This document shows, in pieces, positions 9,147 to 16,713 of a stretch of 64,000 bases of DNA. Below the pieces are notes generated by a model that had not been told where the DNA came from, did no database searches, and worked only from the letters and a program-made list of their open reading frames with translations. Origin of the DNA: Chthonomonas calidirosea T49. GTDB lineage: Bacteria > Armatimonadota > Chthonomonadetes > Chthonomonadales > Chthonomonadaceae. Numbering within the stretch: position 1 is the first letter of the stretch; each line of letters begins with the position of its first letter. The stretch is taken from the NCBI RefSeq assembly GCF_000427095.1, contig NC_021487.1:62001-126000 (forward strand), written 5' to 3'. Both the position numbers and the translations under genes were made by a program.

Positions 9147-9175
9147 ATTATAACGACCTTTTACAGCGGTGTCAA
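9147..9175 (-). promoter_or_regulatory. Sigma-70 promoter of the parB-like gene
   Basis: Read on the minus strand, a perfect -35 TTGACA (9175-9170), a 17-base spacer and a perfect -10 TATAAT (9152-9147). The expected start of transcription is near 9140, about 25 bases before the ATG at 9115. It is the best consensus promoter in the window. Confidence 0.85.
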
Positions 9176-9412
9176 CAGGCTTTCGCCAGGCGGAGCAGCA
9201 CAGACCCCTCCGTTAGTAAGAGACTTTAGAGTGCGGGTACGCGAGGGTGTCGTCACGATCACTGCCACACGGCGGCTATTGCTTGCCGCCTCAGGGCCGA
9301 CACTCTGTTCTTCGGAAACATCAAAGCAGGACTGTCACTTGCTGAGCATGGAGGATAGCGGGGTCGAGCTGCGATTGTGGAACGGACTGAGGTTTTCTAA
9401 AAAATGCAAAAA
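9176..9412. other. Intergenic region with a GC hairpin between tRNA-Val and the parB promoter
   Basis: No convincing gene. A perfect 6-bp stem (GGCGGC 9271-9276, GCCGCC 9285-9290, loop of 8) is present. It could help end transcription coming from the tRNA gene or be part of a small RNA; nothing else is seen. Confidence 0.25.
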
Positions 9413-9484
9413 TGGGCAGTGCTGGATTTGAACCAGCGACCTCCTCGGTGTGAACGAGGCGCTCTACCCCTGAGCCAACCGCCC
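9413..9484 (-). tRNA. tRNA-Val (anticodon CAC)
   Basis: 72-nt cloverleaf on the minus strand. The acceptor stem GGGCGGT pairs with ACTGCCC (one G-U pair), the D arm is GCTC/GAGC, and the anticodon stem CCTCG/CGAGG encloses loop TTCACAC, giving anticodon CAC (reads GUG). The T arm is GCTGG-TTCAAAT-CCAGC. The discriminator is A and CCA is not encoded. T-rich sequence follows the 3' end. Confidence 0.95.
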
Positions 9485-9495
9485 ATTCTGCATTC

Positions 9496-9526
9496 ATTGT
9501 ACCCTCGCATAGAGCTGTTTTGTCAA
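9496..9526 (-). promoter_or_regulatory. Promoter of tRNA-Val
   Basis: Minus strand -35 TTGACA (9526-9521) and -10 TACAAT (9501-9496) with a 19-base spacer, placing the start a few bases before the tRNA 5' end at 9484. Confidence 0.65.
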
Positions 9527-9593
9527 GCTGTTATGAGGCCGTGAGTCGGTGTCTTCAGGATAAACATGATCATCGTTTTGTTGCAAGAGGTTT

Positions 9594-10172
9594 TCATAAC
9601 TGCCGAATGACCTCTTGTAGTTCGCTGATGGTGGGGTTGTCAGCGATGTCATTATAGTAGTGAGCATAGCGAATCGTGCCCTGGTGATCTACGAGAAACA
9701 CACCGGGCATTTGGAAAGGATCGCCCTGCGGAAGCAGGCTGAAATGTTTATGAAGCATGGCACGGAAGGCACTCGAAATGACGTGGCTCGTGGTGAACTG
9801 GGCGAGCGAGGCACGTCCTAGAGCAAAGGCACGATAGGCCTCTCTCGTGGGGTCACTAAGACAGATAAAGGGTGCGTCGAGGCGTTGTTGTTGACAAAAG
9901 TTTTGAGTACGTTCTGGGGTGCCTAGGGTAATAAGTGCGACTTGCACATTGGCACCGATGAACTGATCTTTTGCTTGACGAAGTTGATGGACTAGTTCGA
10001 CACAGAAGGGGCAACCAAAGTGCCTAAGGAATACGAAAAGCGTGGGACGTTGAGTCCAGAAACAAGAGAGGGCCACTGCCTCGCCGCTATCGGCTAATTG
10101 GACGGAGGCATCCGGGGCTTTTTCGCCTAACTGTAAGGTCGGCGTGGTATCCTTTTGTAGGGATGAAGGCAT
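9594..10172 (-). CDS. Peroxiredoxin-like AhpC/TSA-family protein
   Basis: 192 aa thioredoxin-fold protein. The active-site region is FLRHFGCPFC (C54 and C57, a CxxC with the redox Cys after a Gly), within a PTLFVFLRHFG strand typical of AhpC/TSA and PRX-like proteins. A later GVFLVDHQGTIRYAHYYNDI segment carries the conserved strand and turn. It probably reduces peroxides or acts as a thiol oxidoreductase in the cytoplasm. The frame is open for 29 further codons upstream, but ATG 10172 has AGGAGG nine bases before it and is chosen. It diverges from the glycosyltransferase gene at 10218. Confidence 0.7.
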   Translation of the reverse strand: MPSSLQKDTTPTLQLGEKAPDASVQLADSGEAVALSCFWTQRPTLFVFLRHFGCPFCVELVHQLRQAKDQFIGANVQVALITLGTPERTQNFCQQQRLDAPFICLSDPTREAYRAFALGRASLAQFTTSHVISSAFRAMLHKHFSLLPQGDPFQMPGVFLVDHQGTIRYAHYYNDIADNPTISELQEVIRQL

Positions 10173-10217
10173 AGACCATTCCCTCCTACACACTATTCTA
10201 CCATATTTCGGTGACCG

Positions 10218-11105
10218 ATGGATCTTTCTATTGTTATCGTAAATTACAACACATGCCAATTGCTTCGTGCCTGTTTGGCGAGTTTGCCAGCGGCGGCCGC
10301 GGGTTTAGAATACGAAGTTTGGGTGGTGGATAACGCTTCACAAGACCACAGCGCCGACATGGTGGCTGCCGAATTTCCCGCAGTGCATCTGATCGCAAGT
10401 AAGGAGAACTTAGGGTTTGCCAAAGCCAACAATTTGGCATTGAAACGGGCCTCTGGGCGATACTGTCTTTTGCTGAACCCAGATACAGAGCCCAAACCAG
10501 GCGCGTTACGACGGATGGTGGAATATCTGGATGCGCACCCCGATGTGGGAGCCATAGGGCCGAAACTGCTCAACAGCGACGGCAGCCTTCAGCGCAACGG
10601 GCGTCCCTTTCCATCTCCATTGCGCGAACTGCTCGGCTTCGATGTGATCAGGAAGCTTTTCTCGCGCTTATTAGGGCTGAAGTTCGAGTTTGGGCGTGAT
10701 GATTTTGACGTACAGTGGAACGTAGACCACGTTTCGGGCGCATGCATTATGGTGCCACGGAGGGTTATTGAAGAGGTTGGGATGTTGGATGAGGCCTTTT
10801 TTATGTTCTATGAGGAGGTGGAGTGGTGTTGGCGAATAAAGCGAGCGGGCTACCGGGTTGTCTACTTACCGCAAGCAGAGGTGGTACACCACTGGATGGG
10901 CAGCGTGAAAAGCCAGTATCGGCAGATGGCGCGCCTGCTTTTGAGGAGCAGCTTTATCTACTATCGCAAAACGGCATCGCCTCCTGTGCGTCTGCTAGCA
11001 GCTGTCGTTAATGTGGCTCGTTTGGTGCGCAACGAGTTTATCTATATGGGTGTTATGGGCAAACGCCTGCTAAGACGCCTTATCGGGAAGCGATCTGGCC
11101 TTTAG
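10218..11105 (+). CDS. GT2-family glycosyltransferase (rhamnosyltransferase-like)
   Basis: 295 aa. The GT-A fold begins with LSIVIVNYNT, the nucleotide-binding Asp region VVDNASQD lies at 36-43, and the metal-binding LLNPDTE is at 85-91. HVSGACIMVPRRVIEEVGMLDEAFFMFYEEVEWCWR is the typical acceptor and catalytic segment with ED-like acidic residues. Such enzymes add a sugar from a nucleotide donor to surface polysaccharide or glycolipid on the inner face of the membrane. It stands alone and diverges from the peroxiredoxin gene. Its end meets the 3' end of the opposite small ORF (overlap of 4 bases). The sugar is unknown. Confidence 0.88.
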   Translation: MDLSIVIVNYNTCQLLRACLASLPAAAAGLEYEVWVVDNASQDHSADMVAAEFPAVHLIASKENLGFAKANNLALKRASGRYCLLLNPDTEPKPGALRRMVEYLDAHPDVGAIGPKLLNSDGSLQRNGRPFPSPLRELLGFDVIRKLFSRLLGLKFEFGRDDFDVQWNVDHVSGACIMVPRRVIEEVGMLDEAFFMFYEEVEWCWRIKRAGYRVVYLPQAEVVHHWMGSVKSQYRQMARLLLRSSFIYYRKTASPPVRLLAAVVNVARLVRNEFIYMGVMGKRLLRRLIGKRSGL

Positions 11106-11341
11106 TGCTGATGAAGATTCTCATTCTCCTCTTGGGAGGATAGACCCGTCTTGTGAGGGGGATACTCGAATGAGCTCCTCCGATATCTTGGCATCTCGTC
11201 TATAGAGGGCTTCCTTGGCTCTGAGGATGTCGTTTCGGCTTCGTCGTTGGTCGCTCGTCGTCTTTCAGGTGTGCTATTGGCGAACTGTTCTACAATGTTA
11301 CGGATACATACAAGAATGAAGAGGATGGGATTATAAAGCAA
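11102..11341 (-). CDS. Small ORF, possible frameshifted C-terminal tail of the membrane protein at 11290-11526
   Basis: 79 codons from a TTG. It starts with a hydrophobic stretch (NPILFILVCIRNIVEQ) and continues as a very hydrophilic tail rich in Arg, Glu, Ser and Pro. It overlaps the preceding 78-codon gene by 52 bases in another frame. If the two were read through a shift near 11305, the result would be a two-helix membrane protein with a cytoplasmic tail. As a separate gene it has a weak start. No homologue is recognised. Confidence 0.3.
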   Translation of the reverse strand: MLYNPILFILVCIRNIVEQFANSTPERRRATNDEAETTSSEPRKPSIDEMPRYRRSSFEYPPHKTGLSSQEENENLHQH

Positions 11342-11526
11342 AACCCTGCAACTCGGAATATTAGAGTAAAAATATCTTTATAGGGCGAAAACGAACTTAT
11401 TCCCAAACCATCCTCATGAGACATACTCAGCATAATGCCAAAGAAGAGAAACGGCAGTACCATCACGAGAACGAAGATGACAGTTAGCAGGTCCCATATA
11501 CTTAGGTTCTTTTTTCGAGAGCTCAT
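11290..11526 (-). CDS. Small two-helix membrane protein of unknown function
   Basis: 78 aa with two hydrophobic helices: residues 9-33 (WDLLTVIFVLVMVLPFLFFG) and about 49-77. A basic start (SSRKKN) suggests the N terminus faces the cytoplasm. The ATG overlaps the stop of the large membrane protein gene upstream (ATGA at 11523-11526), so translation is coupled. It may have lost a hydrophilic C-terminal tail to a frame change (see 11102-11341). No family recognised. Confidence 0.55.
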   Translation of the reverse strand: MSSRKKNLSIWDLLTVIFVLVMVLPFLFFGIMLSMSHEDGLGISSFSPYKDIFTLIFRVAGFCFIIPSSSFLYVSVTL

Positions 11527-12905
11527 GCGTGCTGCCCCAACGATTTTTCTACAGAGGAGGACTGTTGCAAAGATCGGGTTAAGACCTCGATGCAGTTCTC
11601 CGCCTCTTGGCTAAGAACGGAATCGATTCTATCATACCTTGAATCGGAGAGGAAACTCCGAAGTACTGGTAGGGTATGGTGTTGGCCGGTTTTTGCCAAG
11701 AGCTGAAGCAGAACACGGCACGTCTGATGATCTTGGAAAAGGTTCTCCATTTCGGTTCGAGTTGCTGGGCGCGCGTCAGACGGGGAGTTCTCCATCCAAT
11801 CGCCTCGCAAATGCAAATAGTAATACGGAGAGTTGTCAGATAGGACTGACAGCACGTACACCAAACCAATAATCCCGGCGAATCGACCTGTCATGCAAGC
11901 GGCATCGAGAAGGTTCTCTGGATCTAGACAACTTTTAAGCGCCTGTCTCCATTCATCAGCACGCTGGGGACAGAGCAGTGTATAGATGCGAAGATAGCTG
12001 CGGGCGGGCAGCACCAGTCGCTCGGTTTCAGAGAGGGTGGGGATGATTTTTGCTAGTGCCTGGCGCGCACCGTAGTGTTGCCAGATATCGAACCGTTGTA
12101 GGTCGCAGAAGAGGTGGAGCTTTTCTATAAGGAAGGGAATGCTATGTTTGGTAAGCGAGGCAAGTATTTCGTTCTCAACGCGGAGTTTTCTGATCTGGAT
12201 GCGATAGGTGCGCTCCCACAACAACAAGCACACCATCGAACTACCGATGGCAACCATAAATGGAGAGTCTGTTCCGAGAGTATGCTGCATCGAGATGCTG
12301 GACAGTAGGAGAAGCGGTGTTCCGAGAAGGCCTGCTAGAATGAGGAGCATGGTTAAGCGCGATTGACGGCGTTCGAGCACTCGGAGCAAACGCTGGGCTC
12401 GTAACACGATGCGGCCCTCTCGAATCTGTGGTGTTGTTTGTAGGGCAATTTGAGTGAGGTTCTGAGACTGGCTCTCCATTAATTGAGCGATATTCGCGGG
12501 AACAAGCAGGAACACGCCATTGCCCCAGAGAGCCATCTGATGCGGGGTATCTGGATCCGCTAAGCGTTCATCGAGAGCATAGAGACGAATTTTGTTGAAG
12601 GGAATACGCTGAAGCGAGCGGCCTTGTCGGACGCTGATGCTTTCGTTGGTGACGATGAAGGTGCGGGGTCGCCATGCGAGTGCCTTTACAACGCCGATAC
12701 CGAACAGATAGAGCAGCAAGCCAAGCGTCCACAGGGTGAGCGTTGCGAGCCAGGGTGCAAATGCGGCGTGAAGGCGCTCGTAGTTATACACGCCGATGAG
12801 GACGATTAGCAACACGTCAAGGCCAAGCGCGAAACAGAGTATGGCAAAAGGCGCAGCTGAGGTCTTTGCTCTAAAGTAGCCGGCGGAGAGCGCTGTTCCT
12901 GGCAT
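11523..12905 (-). CDS. Membrane protein with a bacterial PH-like domain, unknown function
   Basis: 460 aa. Two N-terminal membrane helices (about 19-40 and 54-75) are followed by a segment like the bacterial pleckstrin-homology (YdbS/bPH) fold: TFIVTNESISVRQG, then RIPFNKIRLYALDE. Two more helices lie at about 182-203 and 214-231. The C-terminal 200 residues are soluble and helical, with Arg/Leu repeats (YLRIYTLLCPQRADEWRQAL) resembling a HEAT-like array. The call is from sequence style only. Two small genes are coupled behind it. Upstream 12906-13084 holds no gene. Confidence 0.55.
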   Translation of the reverse strand: MPGTALSAGYFRAKTSAAPFAILCFALGLDVLLIVLIGVYNYERLHAAFAPWLATLTLWTLGLLLYLFGIGVVKALAWRPRTFIVTNESISVRQGRSLQRIPFNKIRLYALDERLADPDTPHQMALWGNGVFLLVPANIAQLMESQSQNLTQIALQTTPQIREGRIVLRAQRLLRVLERRQSRLTMLLILAGLLGTPLLLLSSISMQHTLGTDSPFMVAIGSSMVCLLLWERTYRIQIRKLRVENEILASLTKHSIPFLIEKLHLFCDLQRFDIWQHYGARQALAKIIPTLSETERLVLPARSYLRIYTLLCPQRADEWRQALKSCLDPENLLDAACMTGRFAGIIGLVYVLSVLSDNSPYYYLHLRGDWMENSPSDARPATRTEMENLFQDHQTCRVLLQLLAKTGQHHTLPVLRSFLSDSRYDRIDSVLSQEAENCIEVLTRSLQQSSSVEKSLGQHA

Positions 12906-13084
12906 ATTCCATCGTCCTGTAGGGTTTTTTTAATACGACAGACGTAATGAAAGCGCTAGGCGTTTCACGACTCTACGGCTACGCCGGTAAACGCTCATCG
13001 TGCGACATATTTGGCCTATGGTTTCCGAGCTTGCGTCCCAATGGAGATAGGTTTCGGACTGCGCTCGCCTACCTAGTTACATCC

Positions 13085-13522
13085 TCAAGAGTTTATATTA
13101 GGGAAATGACAGATCTGGCTCTCCAGTGCGGCCTCCTCAATAAGCTCGGCTACGGTAGTGGAACGAAAGGCGTTTTCAATGATGGCCACAGCGCCATCAA
13201 TGCGTCTATGGAGGGGGCACAGGTTTTCACCGTGCGCGGCCAGCCGAAGCGGGCAGGTGCGTATACGCGGTATGGGGTCTACGGCATTGACTACCTCGTA
13301 GATGGTGATTTCGTAAGGGGCTTTCAAAAGGCGCGAGCCGCCATAAAGGCCGCGTTGTGAGCTGATGAGCCCTACCCGACTTAGGTTTTGCAGCACCTTT
13401 GAAAGGTAACCTACTGGTACTCGTGTAGCTTCAGCGATCTCTTTTGTTGTTTTTGCGACATTCGGCTCCTTTGCCAGATAGACAATGGCACGTAGAGCAT
13501 ATTCAGCGGTCTGTGAGATCAT
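13085..13522 (-). CDS. Rrf2-family transcriptional regulator (NsrR/IscR-like)
   Basis: 145 aa winged-helix regulator. MISQTAEYALRAIVYLA is the Rrf2 start, helix-turn-helix at about 26-45 (TTKEIAEATRVPVGYLSKVL), wing around SSQRGLYGGSRL. Iron-sulfur ligands in this family form C-x5-C-x5-C; here C90 and C102 keep the outer spacing but the middle Cys is replaced by Ala (A96), while an extra Cys is at 138. It diverges from ric and a hemerythrin-like gene, targets of NsrR in other bacteria, so sensing of NO or cluster damage is likely. The open frame extends 33 codons further, but the ATG at 13522 gives the family N terminus. Confidence 0.83.
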   Translation of the reverse strand: MISQTAEYALRAIVYLAKEPNVAKTTKEIAEATRVPVGYLSKVLQNLSRVGLISSQRGLYGGSRLLKAPYEITIYEVVNAVDPIPRIRTCPLRLAAHGENLCPLHRRIDGAVAIIENAFRSTTVAELIEEAALESQICHFPNINS

Positions 13523-13564
13523 GGTCGTCCAAATCGTTCTCCAAAAAATTTTTTTACCAAAAGG

Positions 13565-13620
13565 TTGACATGTAGTGTACCCCAAAGCATATAATATTGA
13601 TAAGTGGATGATGATATCCA
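13565..13620 (+). promoter_or_regulatory. Promoter of ric with a candidate Rrf2 operator
   Basis: -35 TTGACA (13565-13570) and -10 TATAAT (13590-13595), spacer 19. Directly downstream a dyad TGGAT-n6-ATCCA lies at 13605-13620, where a repressor would cover the transcription start. The divergent Rrf2 gene is the obvious candidate to bind it. The dyad is short, so the operator part is less certain than the promoter. Confidence 0.55.
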
Positions 13621-13659
13621 AAATAAACTGCTTACCATCTAAACCGCGGAGGGTTTCTG

Positions 13660-13722
13660 ATGCGTTACGCGCGATTATGGATTGTTGTAGGGCTCGTGGT
13701 GGGGTCGCTTATAGATAGTTAG
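13660..13722 (+). CDS. Possible 20-residue leader peptide
   Basis: ATG at 13660 preceded by GGAGG about seven bases upstream, followed by MRYARLWIVVGLVVGSLIDS and a TAG. It lies between the promoter and ric, is hydrophobic with a basic start, and could be a small membrane peptide, a leader, or the broken start of a lost gene. The good ribosome-binding site is the only strong support. Confidence 0.3.
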   Translation: MRYARLWIVVGLVVGSLIDS

Positions 13723-13859
13723 TTATCGTCTTTCAACAAGCGGCTTGTATTGCTACCTCTCATGGGCAAGGCCGCTGCTTTCGTGCTTTCACGGTGCACT
13801 AGACAATCTCGATGTTGAGAGAACGAGGTTACGAACCTAAATCTCAAAGGAGGTAAGAA

Positions 13860-14594
13860 ATGATTGAGATTGATGTTCAGAAGACAATAGGGCAGCTTGT
13901 AGTGGAGCGGCCCGATAGAGCGCGTGTGTTCGAAGCGTTCGGGCTAGACTACTGCTGCGGAGGGAAGAAGACCATCGGTGAGGCGTGCGCCGAAAAGGGC
14001 AAGAACGCAGCTGAGGTACTTGCCGCCCTCCGCGAGCATGATGCAGCAACACCGCCAGCTTCAGAGAGAGATTGGGGCCAGGCTACTTTGAGCAAGTTGG
14101 TAGATCACATTGTTGCGACACACCACGAGTACCTTCGCAGAGAGCTTCCCCGACTTCAAGAGATGGCTGCGAAAGTGGCTTTGATGCATGGCGATCGGCA
14201 TCCGGAGATGGTACAGGTGCATGAGCTTTTTAAGCGTTTTCAGAGCGATCAGGAGTTGCACATGGCCAAAGAGGAGACTGTGCTCTTTCCGATGTGCAAG
14301 CTGCTCGATACGGCTACGGAGATGCCACCTACCTTTTGCGCCGGCACATTGCGGCACCCCATCCAGGCAATGGAGCGCGAGCATGACATTGCTGGAGACG
14401 ACCTCGCCGAGATGCGCCGATTGACAAACGATTTCACCCCACCCCCAGATGCCTGTAATACATTTCGTGTGTTACTGGCTGGGCTTGCCGAGTTAGAGGA
14501 GGACATGCATATGCACATCCATAAGGAGAACAATATTCTCTTTCCGCGTGCGCTTGTGAAGGAGGATAGCCTACGGGCGGCGAAAGCCGGGTAG
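13860..14594 (+). CDS. ric: Iron-sulfur cluster repair di-iron protein (RIC/ScdA/YtfE)
   Basis: 244 aa. The N-terminal ScdA domain carries YCCGG (31-35) after FEAFGLD, and the hemerythrin-like four-helix part carries the di-iron ligands: DHIVATHHEY, HGDRHPE, HMAKEETVLFP, MEREHDIAGDDL and HMHIHKENNILFP. RIC proteins restore Fe-S clusters damaged by nitric oxide or oxidants and may reduce NO. A very strong site, AAAGGAGG, precedes the ATG. Transcription comes from the promoter at 13565 facing an Rrf2 regulator, and a second hemerythrin-like gene follows 76 bases later. Confidence 0.93.
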   Translation: MIEIDVQKTIGQLVVERPDRARVFEAFGLDYCCGGKKTIGEACAEKGKNAAEVLAALREHDAATPPASERDWGQATLSKLVDHIVATHHEYLRRELPRLQEMAAKVALMHGDRHPEMVQVHELFKRFQSDQELHMAKEETVLFPMCKLLDTATEMPPTFCAGTLRHPIQAMEREHDIAGDDLAEMRRLTNDFTPPPDACNTFRVLLAGLAELEEDMHMHIHKENNILFPRALVKEDSLRAAKAG

Positions 14595-14670
14595 ACGTGG
14601 GAGGATAGAGGGCTGGAGGATTCTCTTCAGCCCTCTAAAAAGAGAGTAGAATCTAAGGAGGAGATAGGAA

Positions 14671-15270
14671 ATGGCGCTACAGATTGGAGCAAAGGCTGAA
14701 GGCAGCTTTCGTGAGCCGCTGCAGCTACTAAGCGATTGTCATCGCCGCATCGAGCGGTTTCTGCAACAGCTCATTCATGTGGCTGAGCAGACCGAGGGTG
14801 ATGGATTAAACGAAGCCTATCGGGATGAGCTAGATACGGCCTTGCGGTATTTTGAAAACGCAGAGCCACTGCATACGGCCGACGAAGAGGTCTCTTTGTT
14901 CCCTCGCTTGCTCGCCAAGAAGCATGAGGAGGCCGAACGCATTATCAGGACGTTAGAGGCCGATCACGATGTGGTAGGAGCGCTACATAAGGCGGTTGGG
15001 GAGATTGGGAAAAGGTGGTTGGCGAGAGGATATCTAGAAAAGCAGGAGCTCGAGGAGCTGCTCGAAAAGCTCTATTTTCTGCGTAACACCTATCGCCGTC
15101 ATATAGGTATGGAAGATCAAGTGCTTTTTCCTCTTGCGGCAGCGCTATTGAGCGCGGAAGAGTTAGAGGTTATCGGGCACGAGATGGCCGATCGGCGTGG
15201 AGTGCCGTTCGATACGCCGCCGGGAATGCGTTGTGCGAGCCGCAGATCAAAACAGGAGCAGCCAAAATAA
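14671..15270 (+). CDS. Hemerythrin-like HHE-domain protein
   Basis: 199 aa, one hemerythrin HHE cation-binding domain. Candidate iron ligands are in SDCHRRIERF (H24), EPLHTADEEVSLFPR, LEADHDVVGALHK and YRRHIGMEDQVLFP. The HxxxE pairs are in the order expected for a four-helix di-iron site. It lacks the ScdA N-terminal YCCGG of its neighbour. A good ribosome-binding site (AAGGAGGAGATAGG) lies upstream. With ric it probably deals with NO, oxygen or free iron; the exact chemistry is unknown. Confidence 0.85.
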   Translation: MALQIGAKAEGSFREPLQLLSDCHRRIERFLQQLIHVAEQTEGDGLNEAYRDELDTALRYFENAEPLHTADEEVSLFPRLLAKKHEEAERIIRTLEADHDVVGALHKAVGEIGKRWLARGYLEKQELEELLEKLYFLRNTYRRHIGMEDQVLFPLAAALLSAEELEVIGHEMADRRGVPFDTPPGMRCASRRSKQEQPK

Positions 15271-15304
15271 GACCGAAGTTACCATAAAAAGGAGGAGTGT
15301 TCTA

Positions 15305-15538
15305 TTGCGCGACCGCGTGTTATCTATTCGCCTGACCCCCGAAGAGTACGAATGGTTGCGACGTCGAGCCTACTGGGAAGGATGCTCTATGGCCGCTTTG
15401 GTGCGGAAGGAGATCCATCAACGGATCGCCGAGGAGGGATATCTCCGCCCGCCTGATGATGAACCGCAAGACTTCGGCTATGAAAAAGAGATGATGCAGT
15501 TTGTGCTAGCCGTTCAGAATGGGGAGTTATCTTACTGA
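15305..15538 (+). CDS. Ribbon-helix-helix-type small protein
   Basis: 77 aa from a TTG at 15305 preceded by AGGAGG at nine bases. VLSIRLTPEEYEWLRRRAYWEGCSMAALVRKEI matches the strand-helix-helix pattern of CopG/Arc-like DNA-binding proteins, followed by an acidic tail (PPDDEPQDFGYEKEMM). The frame is open further upstream into the hemerythrin-like gene, but no ribosome-binding site is seen there. It is the last gene of the ric run. It may be an orphan antitoxin-like or regulatory protein, but no toxin gene is adjacent. Confidence 0.6.
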   Translation: MRDRVLSIRLTPEEYEWLRRRAYWEGCSMAALVRKEIHQRIAEEGYLRPPDDEPQDFGYEKEMMQFVLAVQNGELSY

Positions 15539-15749
15539 GGCCATGGTGTTAGGGGACGGCTTCCGACGTTAAAAACTGCTCACCCGTGAGGGCCAGTGCG
15601 ATCACTATCGGCCGAGCTGTGAGTCGGTTGTGGCGCGCTGTTGTCCGAGTAGCGAGAGAGCGTCGAAAGGATGCACTCGCTGTTTGAATACCTGTGGGTT
15701 GTGCGTGTAGAGAGGCTGGCGTTCATAAAATGTGTGCACCCGGAGACAG

Positions 15750-15775
15750 TAGGAGCGTAGGTTCCTACGCCCCTA
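15750..15775 (+). terminator. Hairpin between convergent operons
   Basis: TAGGAGCGTAGG pairs with CCTACGCCCCTA with one mismatch, giving a long stem with a tiny loop. T-rich sequence (ATTTTTCG) follows about five bases later on the plus strand. It separates the ric operon from the sugar ABC operon. The rest of 15539-15836 shows no gene. Confidence 0.45.
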
Positions 15776-15836
15776 TTGTGATTTTTCGTTCTAAAAATAG
15801 TCGCACCTGTCCGATCAAGGAAGTGAGCCGTTCACG

Positions 15837-16691
15837 TTAGCCCTTTAAACCGGTGACAGCGATCCCCTCGATGAACTGTTTTTGAGTGAAGAAGAAGAGC
15901 ACGATAACCGGAGCTACCACAATGGTCGAGGCAGCCATGAGGAGATTCCATTGCGTACCCCCATTTTGGCTTTGATAGTTTTGTAGGCCTAAACCGAGTG
16001 TGTACATGTTCTGATGGGCTAGATAGATAAGAGGGCCGAGAAAGTCGTTCCATACGCCCATAAATGTGAAGAGGGCAACGACGGCCAAGGCTGGCTTTGC
16101 CAAGGGCAGGATGACCTCTCGGAAGATGCCCCATTCAGAACATCCATCAATTTTTGCCGCCTCTGAAAGCTCGAAAGGAATGGTGAGAAAAAATTGACGC
16201 AATAGAAAGATGTAGAAGGCGCTGCCGAACCAAGCCGGCACCCAAAGAGGGCGATAGGTGCCTGTCCAGTGAATCTTTTCGAAGAGCACAAACGTGGGCA
16301 CCATGAGGACCGGGAAGGGGATCATCATGGTGGCCAGGGTGAGCTTAAAGACGAGGTCGCGGCCGGGCCAGCGAAGCCGTGCAAAACCGTAGGCCACTAA
16401 GGCATTGGAAAAGACGGTGCCGCTGACCACAAGGATTTCAAGAATGAGGGTGTTGCGACCATAAATAAGAAAGGGGATATAGTGTAGCTGATTGCTCTCG
16501 TAGGTGAAGGCAGCGACATAGTTTTGCCATTCAATAGGATGTGGGATCCATATGGGAGGCATATGCATGGTCTGATCGATCGGCTTCAGCGACGTTGAGA
16601 TCATCCAGAGCAGAGGAAAGGCGAATACAAAGGAAAGCGTAATGAGCACCGCATGTATGAGAAGGGAGGTTAGGAAACGTTTTTTGTGCAT
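15837..16691 (-). CDS. Carbohydrate ABC transporter permease (MalG type)
   Basis: 284 aa with six membrane helices. The cytoplasmic EAA loop is EAAKIDGCSEWGIFREVILPLAKPAL, which docks to the ATPase. It belongs to the CUT1 sugar uptake family with the MalF-type partner at 19179-20060 and the binding protein at 20057-21451. The frame runs 16 codons further upstream into the kinase gene, but ATG 16691 (HKKRFLTSLL) gives the normal short cytoplasmic start. No ATPase gene is in the cluster, so a shared MsmK-like ATPase elsewhere is likely. The sugar is unknown. Confidence 0.87.
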   Translation of the reverse strand: MHKKRFLTSLLIHAVLITLSFVFAFPLLWMISTSLKPIDQTMHMPPIWIPHPIEWQNYVAAFTYESNQLHYIPFLIYGRNTLILEILVVSGTVFSNALVAYGFARLRWPGRDLVFKLTLATMMIPFPVLMVPTFVLFEKIHWTGTYRPLWVPAWFGSAFYIFLLRQFFLTIPFELSEAAKIDGCSEWGIFREVILPLAKPALAVVALFTFMGVWNDFLGPLIYLAHQNMYTLGLGLQNYQSQNGGTQWNLLMAASTIVVAPVIVLFFFTQKQFIEGIAVTGLKG

Positions 16692-16713
16692 GGCGAATGA
16701 CGTTCTCCGTGTA

